From: Erigeron canadensis
Taxonomy: Eukaryota > Streptophyta > Magnoliopsida > Asterales > Asteraceae
Assembly: GCF_010389155.1 (NCBI RefSeq)
Contig: NC_057769.1
Coordinates: 32,178,735 to 32,242,734, forward strand
DNA length: 64,000 nt
Direction: 5' to 3'
The notes under the pieces: model-generated
The model's database searches: none
Seen by the model: only the letters and a program-made list of their open reading frames with translations
What the model was told of the DNA's origin: nothing
Shown: positions 1-12,337 of the stretch, piece after piece
How positions within the stretch are numbered: the first letter of the stretch is position 1
Layout of the letters: every line of letters starts with the position of its first letter
Program-made: the position numbers and the translations under genes

Positions 1-43
1 ATCATGTATTCAATTATAGTCTTATGTGCGACTACATTATCTA

Positions 44-491
44 TTAGGGTGGGGGAGTATCTCGCAACCCCTCCACGCCCTCCCTGATTTTTCAATAGGT
101 ACCTGTTCGCTCCCTAATTGCACGGAATACTTTGTCACTCCTCCTTGCCCCTCCCCACCCTTTTCTATGTTATTTATTTTTCTTTAAATAATAATAAAAA
201 TAATAATAGTAATAATAGTTTATTAAGAAATAATAATAATTTTATACAAAATAAAAAGAAAACCTTTTATCTAATTTAATAAATAGTTTAAAACTTTAGG
301 GTGTAAAATGTAAATATATATAAAATTTTATCTATTTGGAATCTTGGCTGCGTCTTCTCCTCCCCACCCTACAACTTTATATATATATATATATATATAT
401 ATGGAATGGCAACTTAGTTAAAAAACATTAGAAACGGTCATCAATCGGCAGTGAAACTGACACCACTATCTCCTTTCCACTCCCCACCCTA
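44..491. mobile_element. candidate MITE with short terminal inverted repeats
   Basis: The left end reads TAGGGTGGGGGAGT (from about 46) and the right end reads ACTCCCCACCCTA (479-491), an inverted pair. Degenerate internal copies of CTCCCCACCCT lie near 153 and 361. The inside is AT-rich and holds an (AT)n run at 374-402. A hAT-like non-autonomous element would fit the TAGGG ends, but I could not find a matching target duplication, so the true borders are uncertain. Confidence 0.35.
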
Positions 492-559
492 CTGGTACCG
501 GAGGGTTGGAATGGTGTGCAAACTGGTACCGGTTGAGTGCCTATGCACTACGTCCACCC

Positions 560-1149
560 TTATAACTATCCTAAAATGAATGAATCGATCTGCGTGCATG
601 TTTTTTTACTTCTTTTCTTCCATCTACTACTTATGCCCCTATGGTTTAATATTCTTACAAGATCCTCTTCAACTAACGGTCGTTAAGCTTTGTTCGACTG
701 TTTAACGGGAGCTATAAAAACTGTTGCAACTCAAGGTTTTTTTTTTCTAACAGAGAGTTAGGTCTTTTTCCCTAATGGTTTAACGATCATTAAATGCTAT
801 ATGAATTTCTAAATTGACAGATTGATTTATGTTACATTGTAAACATCACTTTTAACTTAACAAAGTTTACCTATACTATATCCGACTTCTTTCATTTTTA
901 TGTTGTATGATGACTACAATTCAATAATAAATCACCGGTGATGTGACTAATTTATACCCATTACCCACATTATTATTGGCCATTTTACTATATGTTTTAA
1001 GTCGATTCCGTATGCATTTGGCGCGTTTATGGTGTTTGTTAGTGTTTTCAGGCTCTAAACAGATTACGCGTTCATTTGGTGCATTTTCGGAATACTTATT
1101 GGCCCATAAGTGATTTATAATATTAAGAGTTGATTCGAGTTGAAGAAAC
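560..1149. other. intergenic, no gene recognised
   Basis: AT-rich sequence without a supportable coding region. The last 150 bases, with spaced GCGCGTTT and ATTTGGTGCATTTT motifs, may already belong to the LTR-like region that follows. Confidence 0.4.
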
Positions 1150-1204
1150 GGTGAGTTAAGCAAGTTCAAGATCAAAAGGAAGAATTTCTACACATATGAT
1201 GAAT

Positions 1205-1394
1205 GCGCCGCAGTGGGGATGCACGTAGCCCACTGCGCCGCAACCAATATCCTTGGAAATAAATGAAGATTGCCCCACTGCACCGTAGTGGAAGTCATAT
1301 GTGAATGACTGCGCCGCAGAGGAGAAAAGAAGGCCGAGGAAAATGACCGCGCCGCAGTGGTGGTCACACAAGCCACTGCGCCGCAGTGGGTGCA
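1205..1394. repeat. cluster of near-palindromic CCACTGCGCCGCAGTGG repeats
   Basis: Six full or degenerate copies of a 17-base near-palindrome (CCACTGCGCCGCAGTGG) occur at about 1205, 1228, 1272, 1304, 1342 and 1369, in a 190-base GC-rich island within AT-rich DNA. Only the central base breaks the symmetry. Small open frames read through it on the minus strand, but they are products of the repeat. Confidence 0.7.
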
Positions 1395-1831
1395 CGGGAG
1401 AACAAGTCTTTCCTTGTTTTTGCATCAGATTTTGGAGGAGTATATATAGAAAAACCTAAGTTGAAAATTAGGCATCAAAACTCTTTCTAGGAGCTGTTCT
1501 ACAAGGTTTCTTCTCCTTCCAATCAAGATTATTTCTTAGGCGAATTCGTTGAAGATTTACGGACACCCATCTAGATCGTATCTACTTATTGTCTTGCAAT
1601 TAATTTTCTTCAAACGATTGGTACATCATGTTTCTTTTCTATTTTATTTATTATTGTGGATTGATCATAAGTGGCTAAACGTTTAATCATCCACCTTGAT
1701 GAAACGAGACGAATAATGTGATTGCAATATTTTTAATTCAAAAGAATTTATTTAATTATCGTTGTTCTGTGATCTTGATGATGTTAATTCTTTTTATTAA
1801 TAAATTTGATATTGGTTGCATATAATTCTTC

Positions 1832-2126
1832 GTTGGTGGTACCAGTTGAATGTGTATGTGATTTTAAAACGGTTACTTGTCTATAAGTAATTATCACTAG
1901 TTCATGGTATGATAGTGAATATCATTTTAAGAAAAGATTAATTTTGTCAACGTGATTGATATCGGTTGGTGGTACCACGTTATTGTCATATAGGTTCAAT
2001 TGATAATTTGATAGTTAATAAAACTGATTGTTGGAAGAATTGTCTTAGTTTTAGTGGTACCGGCTTGGGTAATTTAACTAGCAGTTAGGTGATTCGGTAT
2101 TTTGTCCACGGTTGGTGGTACCACGT
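1832..2126. repeat. spaced GTGGTACC repeats
   Basis: The motif GTTGGTGGTACCA occurs at 1832, 1965 and 2111, and the core GTGGTACC again at 2054. Two copies (1965 and 2111) agree over 16 bases, GTTGGTGGTACCACGT. They lie inside the LTR-like region. Confidence 0.65.
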
Positions 2127-2480
2127 GAGCACCTTAATTAAATGCAATCACATTTGAAGTTAAGGGAAGTCAAGGTGGATGACTTTTAATTATATTGTCT
2201 GAAGTTTTTCTTAAATTTATACAATTATTTTGCAAACCAATTTACTTTAATTGTCAAGAGGATTTTCAAAGCAACACCCGTTTTACAAACCATTACATAA
2301 GCAACTAATCATTTCCAATATCTGAGAACGAACTCAGACTTATCTCTTAACTATATTACAAACGATCGGGTCCACTGCCCGTGAGTGCGTAGTAGTGAGT
2401 TTTTAGGTGGTTTTAGTTTTATAAATTTAAAGCTCGATTTTGCACATCAAACCGACATTTTTGTAATCCCCGTGACATTT

Positions 2481-2880
2481 TCTATACTCATTAAAAACTA
2501 TCCACCCATGTTGAAAGTTTACAAGATTTGGGACATGCGATTTTATGTTTTTCCCCTTCCTTACCCCTTTAGTCTTCCTTCTCCCAATAAATATCTTTCG
2601 ATAAATACAAATACCCTTCATAAAAAACAGACACATTAAACATTAATGTTTGTCTTCTCTATACCCTAAAACACACACAACATATTCATATAGAGTCGGA
2701 AATTATGGTGCTACAACGTCTATTAATATGGATCCCGATCAAGCAAAAGTCATAATTAACGAGATCAAAAGATTTCAAGATCAAGAGGAGGTCGTAATCA
2801 ACGATATTAAAAGATTTTAAGATTATAACAATTGAAACTCTCTCAATGATATCCGTCGCAACGCGCGGGTAGCTTGCTCG
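2481..2880 (+). mobile_element. short non-autonomous Helitron-like element (copy A)
   Basis: Starts TCTATACTCATT and contains CCCATGTTGAAAGTTTACAA near 2505, a block shared with the elements at 22650 and 43828. The right end carries CGCAACGCGCGGGT then a degenerate GCTTGCTCG, in the place where Helitrons have a hairpin followed by CTRR. No Rep/helicase gene. The 3' CTCG instead of CTAG and the missing A before TC make the borders approximate. Confidence 0.45.
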
Positions 2881-5590
2881 TAAATGTTATATAAAATGAT
2901 CTTTTTCTTCTCTAAACAAGTGGGTTTGGTTTTTTTTTTGTAACAACCTTTACATATATCGTACACAATAAACGTCTGAAAAATCCTATTAACTTTATAT
3001 GTTACCATATACATAAACATAATATCTCCCGGGGCAACACCCGGTGACATATCTTGCTATAACTATTTTTAAACCTCCTGTAATTACTATGTTATGAAAT
3101 AAACTTTCAAAAGTTTATAAAATATTTTTCATCATAGTCCCATTGAGATTTTTAATATATAGCTATTTTTAGATGAGATTACTTATTATATTATATTTAT
3201 TAAAAATAAATCATAAAGATAATTTTTAAAATTTTATAAATATTACATTTCCTTAGTCATGTTTTCATGTATTTAAATCATAATTTTATTATTATAGTTT
3301 TTATATGATAATAAACTATGAATAATTATCAATTATTTTTTATTTACGTTCTTAGTCTGTACAACATAGGATTTTATAAATATTTTTTATTTGCGTTCTT
3401 AGTCTGTACAACATAGGATTTTAATCTAACGTGAAATCAGTATGTATAGCAAAATTTAATTAATATATTTATATTATTTAATAAGTCATGTTTTTTGGTA
3501 TGAGATAGACATGTATAGTCTGATTAAAATTAAAATATTTATAGTATTTAATTGACCATATTTATAATCTTATTATTCGCGTCATAATCTGACAGTTTTT
3601 TAATTTATATTATGATAAATTACGAATAACATTGTAACTGTCAATTACTATTTATTTACATTATCAGTCTGCCCCGTATAACGTACGATTTTAATCTAAT
3701 GTTAGATCTATATGTATAGCCGAATTAAAATTAATATTTGTGTTATTTAATAAGTCATATTTTTTTGGTTTTATAAAATATAGATATTTTTATAATCTAT
3801 ATATGGTATGTGTATGATCAATGTATGGATATGGTCCATACAAAGGTTATAATTAATAAAAACCCGAATCCATTATTAGTTTTATATGTAGCTTTTAGAT
3901 GAAAATACTAATAAAAATAAATTATTATGCTTAACAACACCTATAAATAATAAAAGTTTAATATTTATTTGGTAAGATATGTTTTGGTTTATCGTGAATT
4001 ATAAAACACAAATTTCTAACATTTTTTATAATATTAGTTATATAATCAATATACGAATTAATTCAATTAATGTAAAAGAAATTTCACAATTAAATTAAAT
4101 TCTCTGCCATACATTAATTCCGAAAACAAATATGTCTAATTTAACTATATGAAGTAACTAAATAATAAATGCATTAATCATTATTAAAATTACACACATG
4201 GTCCGAGCTCTGCATATTGCCTAATGTCTAATTGGATGTCACTGTGGTGTCTCGAATATTAACTACTAACGTGTTGTTAAAAATAAGTTAGTGTTGACAC
4301 CGTATTGTTTGTCCATACATTTCTTTACACACCACCGAAGACGGAACTTTATAGAGAGATGGATGGGGATTCCTCAAAAAAATTGTGTCGTTAGTTTAAA
4401 GTTTATTAAATTAGATTGTTCATGAAATAAATGTTACCAATTGGCTCCTCTAAATTTATGTCAAAACGATTTTGGCCCCCTCAGCGCAACTTTTAAAGTT
4501 TCGCAATTGCACAACACCACCACAAAGGACCAGAAAGACAGAAAAAACACCACTTGTTACAATGTGAATGTGAAGTTTGGGCGAGTGACAAAAGATGGTG
4601 GGATCCTTGATTCCTTTCATATGAAGTGTATGGTTTTTAGGTGGTCAAAATTTTGTAGCCATGAAATCTAAAAGAGTAAAGTACAAATACGAAATGAATC
4701 TATAGAGTAGAGACACAATGAGAGTAAGAGGTGTCCACGACAACTTGCCCCACAAAAATGTTTTATCCATGTTATGGTTATGAACCTAAAAGCAGAATAA
4801 ATAAGTTTAATTTTGTTTTACATGTTTTTTTTTTTAACTTAAAAAACAACCCTATCTTATCAACAGGTTAGTACTGTTTACACGTCAACATCCCCTAAAA
4901 AACACGATATTAAGATCCATAATTTATAAAAATACGACATTGAATTTGAATGTAATTACTTATGTTATTTTTTTTTGTTTTAAGTTTATCCTCAAAAATT
5001 ATTTATAGGTTCCAATACTTTTGTCTTAGTACTCCTGTTTCCGCCTGGATGAACGAAAGTCGAAAGAGTTAACGATCCATTCAAATGCAAATTAAATGCA
5101 CCTTTATAAGTTTAGTGGATTTATGATGTAAATTTCCTAGAACTTTATTTTTGTATCCAATTTTAAGCTACAAATACACAAGGAATGTTTGTGATTTGCC
5201 CAAAAATGCAATACGTCATTACGATATTGAGATTTTGCCCAGACCACCTTACTCCTTGCGATATTACAATTTTATAAGTATTTTTTAAAAACTTAAAAAT
5301 AATTAAATATTTTGATATTAACAAGATCACTCAGGTTTCTCATTCGATCTTTTCATCATCCCCCTGTACCAATTGTTTGAGTGATTGAGTCTACAAGATA
5401 ACATTTTTTTAAACCAATATAAAACGAGTTCAATATGAATTATTATTTTACTTTTTTCTTATCCTTTTCCCACTTCAACATAAAGTATATGCCCAAGAAT
5501 CTTCCGGCAATGTCGAGAAAATATAAATATAAATATAAATAATAAAATAAAGAAAAAACCACTAGTATTCCACGTAATCACTCCTTCATC
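2881..5590. other. AT-rich intergenic region with degenerate direct repeats
   Basis: No gene recognised. A 47-base tandem duplication lies at about 3334-3427 (CTTAGTCTGTACAACATAGG in both copies). A larger degenerate direct repeat links about 3300-3490 with 3600-3765; both end in ATTTAATAAGTCAT. The open frames at 2823-3050 and 4441-4671 have no recognisable domain or coding bias. Confidence 0.5.
3334..3427. repeat. 47-bp tandem duplication
   Basis: Two adjacent 47-base copies, differing by an A/G change in TTTATTTACGTT versus TTTATTTGCGTT. Confidence 0.7.
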
Positions 5591-5595
5591 CTATT

Positions 5596-5683
5596 GGTCC
5601 CACAGATTAACCAATAACCAACTGCTACGTCATCTAGAAAATCCGATTTTCACGTGAAATACCACGTGGCATATATATAAATA
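5596..5683 (+). promoter_or_regulatory. DGD1 promoter: two G-boxes and a TATA box
   Basis: CACGTG palindromes stand at 5651-5656 and 5663-5668, twelve bases apart, followed at once by TATATAAATA (5674-5683), about 160 bases before the DGD1 start codon. Upstream are GGTCCCAC (5596-5603, a TCP-type site) and CCAAT boxes in both orientations. In plants CACGTG is bound by bHLH/bZIP factors such as PIFs and HY5; a light or phosphate response of this gene is inference. Confidence 0.55.
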
Positions 5684-5841
5684 GAATTATAAAATTTTTT
5701 TAGGTGAACACAACAAGAAGAAACAAGAAGAACAAAAGAAAACAAACTCTTCACAACCGTTTAATTCTCCATTAGCCAAACACACACCAAACACACAGTA
5801 AGCCCTAACTACTCACCGGAAAACATCAATTCAAAACGATT

Positions 5842-8800
5842 ATGATTAACTTCCGGCCATCGGAGACAACCACGGCAACGACGACGAGCTCCGCCGTGAC
5901 GGCGGAGAAAGCGTTTTCATTTATCTCAAAAGGATGGCGGGAAGTGAAGGATTCTACAGAAGCAGATCTACAGTTAATGAAATCAAGAGCGAATTCATTC
6001 AAAAACCTAGCCACGTCATTCGACAGGGAATTCGAGAACTTCCTGACGTCAGCTTCGCGGTCGACTTTTCCGGTAACGGCGATCACAACGTCGTCGTCTC
6101 CGTCGCCGGCGGAGATTGAGTTCGTGAAGAAGCTGCAGCCGAAGTTAACGGAGTTCCGGCGAGCTTACTCGTCTCCGGATTTTAGCAAAAGAGTATTGGA
6201 GAAATGGAGTCCGAGAGCGAAAATTAGGATCGATTTATCGGCGATTAAGAATGCGATTGTGGCGGAAGTGGATGAGGGGAGGAATGGGTATAGGATTGGG
6301 GGAAGGACTAGAGTTAGAGATTTTAGATGGGAGTGGAAAGATGAAGATGTGGAGAAACAGGTTGGGAAGAGTTGGGAACCGATTAGAGCGTTGAAAAATC
6401 GGTTAAAGGAATTGGAACAGAAGAGTTCGTCTTCCGAGATTATCGAAGGGCTTAAGAATAGTGAGCTTGTTGAGAAGGTTAAATCCAGTTTGGTAAGTTT
6501 TTTGCTATGAATTACATATATTTCTATTTGAATTTAAGTTAGTATTGCTCTTAGGTTAGATAATGGATTTCTTTGTGTTAGGCTAAAAGTTGTAGAGTTT
6601 TTGTCTAAAATAATAATTAGGAAGAGAAGGTTTCGTCTTTTGCAAATTGTGCGACATGAAGTAGTTTTGCATGCATAAGTTTTGGTGATTTACGAAGTGT
6701 TTGAGGAGATATATCTTCTATGTTCAGCTTTATTTCATCTTTCTAGAGGTTGAAAGATGATTATGGGTATCTGCCTAAACATTGCATTTTCTTGTCTATG
6801 CCCTGTATAGTTGCTTAGTTAGATTTGCGTCGGTATGTGGTGACCCTTACTGGTCTTAAATATTGTGACAATTGATCGGTAGAGGTTTATGGTTCTGTTA
6901 TTTAGCCCACAGGGTTTCTTTTTTGACAACCGTTCAAGAATTGTTTAGTTTAGTATTGGCCATGACAGCAATAATATCATTTAGCTCTTGTAAGTATGAG
7001 CTCGTGCATTCTTTTGCTTATTTTTAGGATAATGATATATTCTCCTACTTATTATGATTTATGCCTAACTCTTTGTTAGGAGATGATTACACATTTACAC
7101 GTGCCGTAGCTTTTTCTCTCTTCTTATATACCATATTCATTTTGACATTTTGTTAGGCACTATAAGTATTGTTAGGCACGATGAGTAGGACAATACCTTG
7201 TTATCGTTTAAAATGAAGTATTTTGTAGGCACTTAATGTTATTGTTAGGCATCCTTAGGTGGACTATAAATTGTTATCCTTTTAAGTGAAGTATTGTTAG
7301 GCACCATAACTATAAATATTGTTAGGCGCCGCACTATTAGTAGGAGTATTGCTATTGTTTTCATATAATATTGATCTTAGAGTTGATGCTATTAAGAACC
7401 TTGTTTTGGAGTGTCATATGGCTGTCAAGAGCTTGATATTTGAGAATATGTAAAGGTTACAGAAGTGAGCAAGTTGGTTTATTTATTCTAAACCCTTGTA
7501 CATCCATAGTCATTCATATAGACATAGCAAGCTGTTATTATCTTTATTATGTGTAATTTAGTGTCCCTCTGGCATTTTAATGTGTACCAACAACCAAATA
7601 TTGTAACATTTAAGTTTTAAGGCGTTGATGGTTATTCTGGTGCTCATGCTTAGTTCGCTATATGACATAACAATAATAGCATGTGTCGATCCTTTTTCAA
7701 AAACATTACATATAACTCAGAATCTATTATAGGCTATATTGATGGTATTGGATATCTCGGAACTCTAAGTGTTCAGCTTCAGCATTGCAAATATCTGATA
7801 AATTGACGGAGTAAACCATATTCTAACTACATATACTAGCAGTTTACGAGTATATTACAACTTGTGCTTGGTATCTTACTGTACCTGAAAGATCCTTGAC
7901 TGATATATTGCTATACCTTTTCTGTTCTTGCAGAAAGCAATATGTAAGGAACCAGAGTACTCAAAGGTATATATTTCGATGCAGCTATACACCCATCACT
8001 ACTTGTTTTGTTTTGGGTGCATTTCATAACTCATCTTTATTTTGTGTAACATTCTTGTACTGTCTGTCATCGATTGACCATTCATCATATCAGTATGGGC
8101 TGGGTTGACTGGATAAAAGCTATTCATGTCCTTTCTTATATCACGTTTGTGTTTAATAAGTAGTTGGTCTTTCAATTAGACCGTTTTAAGTGGTTGTAAA
8201 CCTTTGGATACACTTTATGTGACTTTGATCTTTGATACTTTTTCGTAATGGTAGAATTGGTAATAATAGTATATCTTTTCATGTTTAACCATTTATCAGT
8301 AAAATTCATCCCAAATAAATTCCTGATTCATTAAATGGATTAAAATATCCGTTGATATTATAGACTCAACTGCCTAATAGAACTATAACTGTATACATGT
8401 ATCTGGTGACTTGCATTGCATTGTAGCATAAAAGTTTTGCTAAAAGTTCTCTATTAATGTCTCAGGAAGTTCAGCCTCTGGATTTTCAAGAACTTCTGGC
8501 ATGTCTGGTTAGGCAGTCTGGACCATTTTTAGATCATCTTGGTGTCAAGAGAGGTAGCTGATTGTCTCTGTTTTCGTATTATTATTCCTTAAATGGTTAT
8601 TCATGCTCTACTTAATTTATCATATGTGTGTGTGTAGGATATGAGCATTGTAGTCTTTATATTTTTGGCCAAAAAGATGCTGATTAATTGCATTAACATG
8701 TATGTGACAGATATATCTGACAAGATAGTGGAAAGTTTATGTGGCAAAAGGAAAAATCAACTTTTGCTGCGCTCCTTTCCCACTGGAGAGTCGTCCATTG

Positions 8801-10011
8801 TTGAAGGTGAGAACATTAATGATGAGCTGGATTTAAGAATAGCAAGTGTGCTTCAAAGTACAGGGCATCATTATGAAGGTGGATTGTGGGACGATCTTGG
8901 CAAACGAGACACATCCGATGGAAAAAGACATGTAGCCATCGTCACTACTGCTAGTCTACCTTGGATGACAGGGACAGCTGTAAATCCATTGTTTCGAGCA
9001 GCATATTTGGCAAAATCTGAAAAGCAGAGTGTCACACTGTTGGTTCCTTGGCTTACCAGAACCGATCAAGAATTAGTTTATCCAAATAATATTACATTCA
9101 GTTCACCAGAAGAACAAGAGGTTTACATACGTAATTGGCTCAAGGAAAGAGTCGGTTTCAATGCTGATTTTAAGATATCCTTCTATCCTGGAAAGGTACT
9201 TTACTACCCTTTGTTTTTTTTCTTCCAGTAATTATATCAGCTTGTCTCAACTATTTTATGTATAAAAAGAGTTTATTGCATAGTTGGGTAACCAACCAAG
9301 TCCTAATTGGATGTTGGGTAATGCATTTACCTTAGTCTTGCAAAACTGCTGACATCAGAAAAATGTTCATTTAGGGCAATCTTGTAAGTCAACTGGTTTA
9401 ATTTGAGTAGATATGCATGCAGTATTTTGATAAACTAGCTTGCGACTCGTAATGGCTATGTGTGGCTACATCTCAATAGTTATTTAATTAATAATAGTAG
9501 TTATTTGATTAACAATGTTGTTTATGATGTAATTGGGACTGAAAATATGCATGTTTGGTATTCCTCATGTTTAGTTTCAAAAGGAAAGGCGTAGTATAAT
9601 ACCCGCTGGAGATACATCCCAGTTTATTTCATCGAAGGAGGCCGATATTGCTATCCTTGAAGAACCAGAACATCTGAACTGGTACCATCATGGTAAGCGG
9701 TGGACTGATAAATTCAATCATGTGGTTGGTGTTGTTCACACGAATTACTTGGAGTATATCAAGAGGGAGAAGAATGGAGCTCTGCAAGCTTTCTTTGTGA
9801 AACACATAAACAATTTGGTGGCCAGAGCATATTGTGACAAGGTACACTCCACCTGTTTGTTTTATTTTATATGTTCATGGTTTATCCTAGAGGGGGTGAG
9901 ACAGGCAAATTGGGTAACAGGCAGGCTAGGGTTGAACTGTTGAAGTGAGACATATTTTGTCAATTGTTAAGTGTCGTAACATGCCGGACTGGGCTGTGTT
10001 GACCTGTAACT

Positions 10012-10044
<33 letters not shown>

Positions 10045-11700
10045 ATGTTTTCTATAAATGGTTATTGTGTTAATCATGCTCACAAAGTGACAAAACAATA
10101 TCACATTGATACTCCTAGTATTTGAATTAAAATAATTTAGGAGGTTGTATACATTATATTTGACTTTGACCAGTTTCAACCTTTTTAATCCACTCTTCCT
10201 ATAGGAATTTTTTTTATTTGATCCATTTGAAATAACAAAGTTCAAAGCAATCTATTCATAAATAGCTGAATATAAATTGCCACCTCTAGTTTGTACATGC
10301 TTATTTGCTGAGAATATGTTTTGCAATTTTGAAGTTCTATATGTGATTACCTAGTTTTCTTAATGTTCTGTTTAGGTTCTTCGCCTTTCTGCTGCAACCC
10401 AAGATTTACCCAAGTCTGTTATATGCAATGTTCATGGTGTGAATCCTAAGTTTTTGGAAATAGGGGAACGAATGGCTGCAGAAAAGGAGGCTGGGGAGCA
10501 AAAGTTTTCCAAAGGAGCATATTTCTTAGGAAAGATGGTTTGGGCCAAGGGATACCGGGAGCTAATAGATTTGTTATCAAAACAAAAAAATGACCTTAAC
10601 GGGTTTAAACTTGATGTTTATGGCAATGGAGAGGATGCTCATGAAGTGCAGAGTACAGCAAAAAGTTTGGATTTAAATGTGAATTTTATGAAGGGCAGAG
10701 ACCATGCCGATGATTCGCTGCATGGGTAAGAATTCTGAGCATATTTTTCTACTGTTGCAATACATTAAGGAAAGCAGTCAATGCGGGTGTATTTCATTAA
10801 CAATGAGTTAAATGTAGACACCTGGTTAAATAAGAAACGGGTATAACGGCTAAATGGGTCTAAACTCTAAAGTCGTTTAGCATGGTGTCCTAAATGGCTT
10901 TATTTAGAAGTAATTATCTTATTAATTTAGTAACCTCTTTCTTATAATCATATTATTTAACACATTAGTCATTTGCAAAACAAAAAAAGTGATGGTGGGT
11001 TTGGGTTAACCCACCTGAACCCATTTTTAATCAGACATTAAGTTACAGGTTTGGATCGATCAATAACTGTTGCCCATTTGCCACCTCCAGCCTTTCTTAG
11101 CTATTCACCCTCACAATTCTTCTAATCTGTAATTTATTTATTTTTTCATTTTTGGTGGCTTGCAGTTACAAAGTCTTCATAAACCCTAGCGTGAGTGACG
11201 TGCTTTGCACAGCCACAGCTGAGGCCCTAGCTATGGGGAAATTCGTAGTGTGCGCCGACCACCCTTCGAATGACTTTTTTAGATCATTCCCCAATTGCTT
11301 GACTTACAAGACACCTGAAGAGTTTGTAAATAAAATAAGAGAAGCCATGTCAAGTGACCCTCACCCTCTCACACCTGAACAAAAATATAATCTTTCATGG
11401 GAAGCAGCTACTCAAAGGTTCATGGAGTATTCTGAACTTGACAAGATACTAAACACCTGCAATGGAGCTAATTCGGAATCAGATAAAGTCAATGGGATTG
11501 GTAGAAAGTCAAAATCGGTCCCCAATTTAACATCAATGGTTGATGGTGGATTAGCTTTTGCACACTATTGTTTGACGGGTAATGAATTCTTGAGGCAGTG
11601 CACGGGTGCAGTCCCTGGTACACGGGATTACAACAAGCAGCATTGTAAAGATCTTCATCTGCTACCTCCACATGTCGAAAACCCGATATATGGTTGGTAA
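5842..11700 (+). CDS. DGD1: digalactosyldiacylglycerol synthase 1, chloroplastic
   Basis: Transfers galactose from UDP-galactose to monogalactosyldiacylglycerol, making the thylakoid lipid DGDG; in Arabidopsis it acts at the outer plastid envelope. Exons: 5842-6492, 7934-7966, 8466-8553, 8711-9195, 9575-9841, 10376-10725, 11166-11700. All introns are GT-AG, phases close, and the joined frame gives 802 aa (Arabidopsis DGD1 is 808). The N-terminal third (exon 1, to about residue 217) is the plant DGD1 extension with FLSKGWREV-like [12 protein letters not shown]; exons 4-7 are a GT4-type GT-B glycosyltransferase with [53 protein letters not shown] and, in exon 7, the nucleotide-sugar site [19 protein letters not shown]. 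It ends in PIYGW, like the PIFGW of Arabidopsis. Exon 2 is only 33 bases and easily missed. Chosen start: first ATG after the TATA box. Identification is firm. Confidence 0.96.
7151..7330 (+). repeat. TTGTTAGGC repeat cluster in DGD1 intron 1
   Basis: The motif TTGTTAGGCA/G occurs at about 7150, 7169, 7242, 7293 and 7319, with a degenerate TTTGTAGGCAC near 7222. Part of it is a decayed tandem duplication with a period near 73 bases (GTTATCGTTTAAAATGAAG and its partner near 7272). Intronic. Confidence 0.6.
10014..10044 (+). repeat. 31-base poly-C tract in DGD1 intron 5
   Basis: An uninterrupted run of 31 cytosines, in a window otherwise strongly AT-rich. It sits in the intron between exons 5 and 6. 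The exact length is what the sequence shows, but such tracts are often mis-sized by sequencing. Confidence 0.9.
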
Positions 11701-12337
11701 TTATAGTAAAAATACAATAAAATCAGTAATCTTGATGTAGAAATGGTATTTATATGCCTGGCAAGCCTTTCTTGCTAGTTAGGGTAGGTAGTTAGACATC
11801 GACGTTTGACTGCCAGGCTTGTCCAAATGGTAAAACTCATATCGTATAGCTATTCTTGGTGTTATCGCTCTGTAAATGGATGGATTCTTTTCTAATAGCC
11901 ATTATATATTATTCCATGTCATAACTTCAGATCGATGATTGCATCATACTATACAATTATACGAATTATCACTTGCATTACCTCCCCTTGATGTAATTGA
12001 TGTTTATGTTTTCTCAGTTCTCTGTGTACATTGAAGTATTTTTTCTCCTAAAGAAAAATCCTTAAATCACATTTACTTCCATGTTATCCTAAGTACGCAT
12101 GTGTTGGGGATTGATTCATGGACTTGCACTCGAAGAGGCAAGAGCCGTATTTGAGAGAATGATACTGTATCTACGTTAACTTGTATTTCATGTAGTGAAT
12201 GTATTTGATCATCAAGGCAATATTAACTAGGGCCAGGCAAAAGAAGCTTGAATGTATTTAAAGAAGGTTAAAGTTTATAGCGGAGATAGGAACCAGCAGT
12301 TGGTGTTATCTTAAGATATTACATCATAAGACTAAAG
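11701..12337. other. DGD1 3' region and intergenic
   Basis: Begins with the probable 3' UTR of DGD1 (AATAAAATCAG-like polyadenylation signals near 11715). The remainder shows no gene. A 16-base direct repeat, GTTATCTTAAGATATT, occurs at 12305 and 12339, at the edge of the duplicated F-box fragment. Confidence 0.5.

Larger units (their letters stand above)
1150..2405 (+). mobile_element. LTR-like region of a Ty3/gypsy-type element (solo or remnant)
   Basis: Three parts resemble long terminal repeats of plant Athila/Tat-type gypsy elements as I know them: a GC-rich repeated block (1200-1395); a TATATATAGAAAAACC promoter-like stretch at about 1441 followed by text on leaf-like CT-rich leader sequence; and an end region at about 2365 reading GATCGGGTCCACTGCCCG. 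An inverted pair flanks the middle (TCATCCACCTTGAT near 1688, TCAAGGTGGATGA near 2175). No gag-pol, primer site or target duplication was found, so this is a classification by resemblance only. Confidence 0.35.

Noticed and set aside
1156..1425. Minus-strand frames of 89 and 62 codons
   Set aside because: They are translations of the GC-rich near-palindromic repeats; the peptide repeats (CGAV) follow the DNA repeat and no domain is present.
5826..6119. Frames opposite and overlapping DGD1 exon 1
   Set aside because: Shadows of the real exon, which matches DGD1 along its full length.
8641..9231. A single 196-codon plus-strand gene
   Set aside because: Its first 23 and last dozen codons are intron sequence; only 8711-9195 is coding, as DGD1 exon 4.
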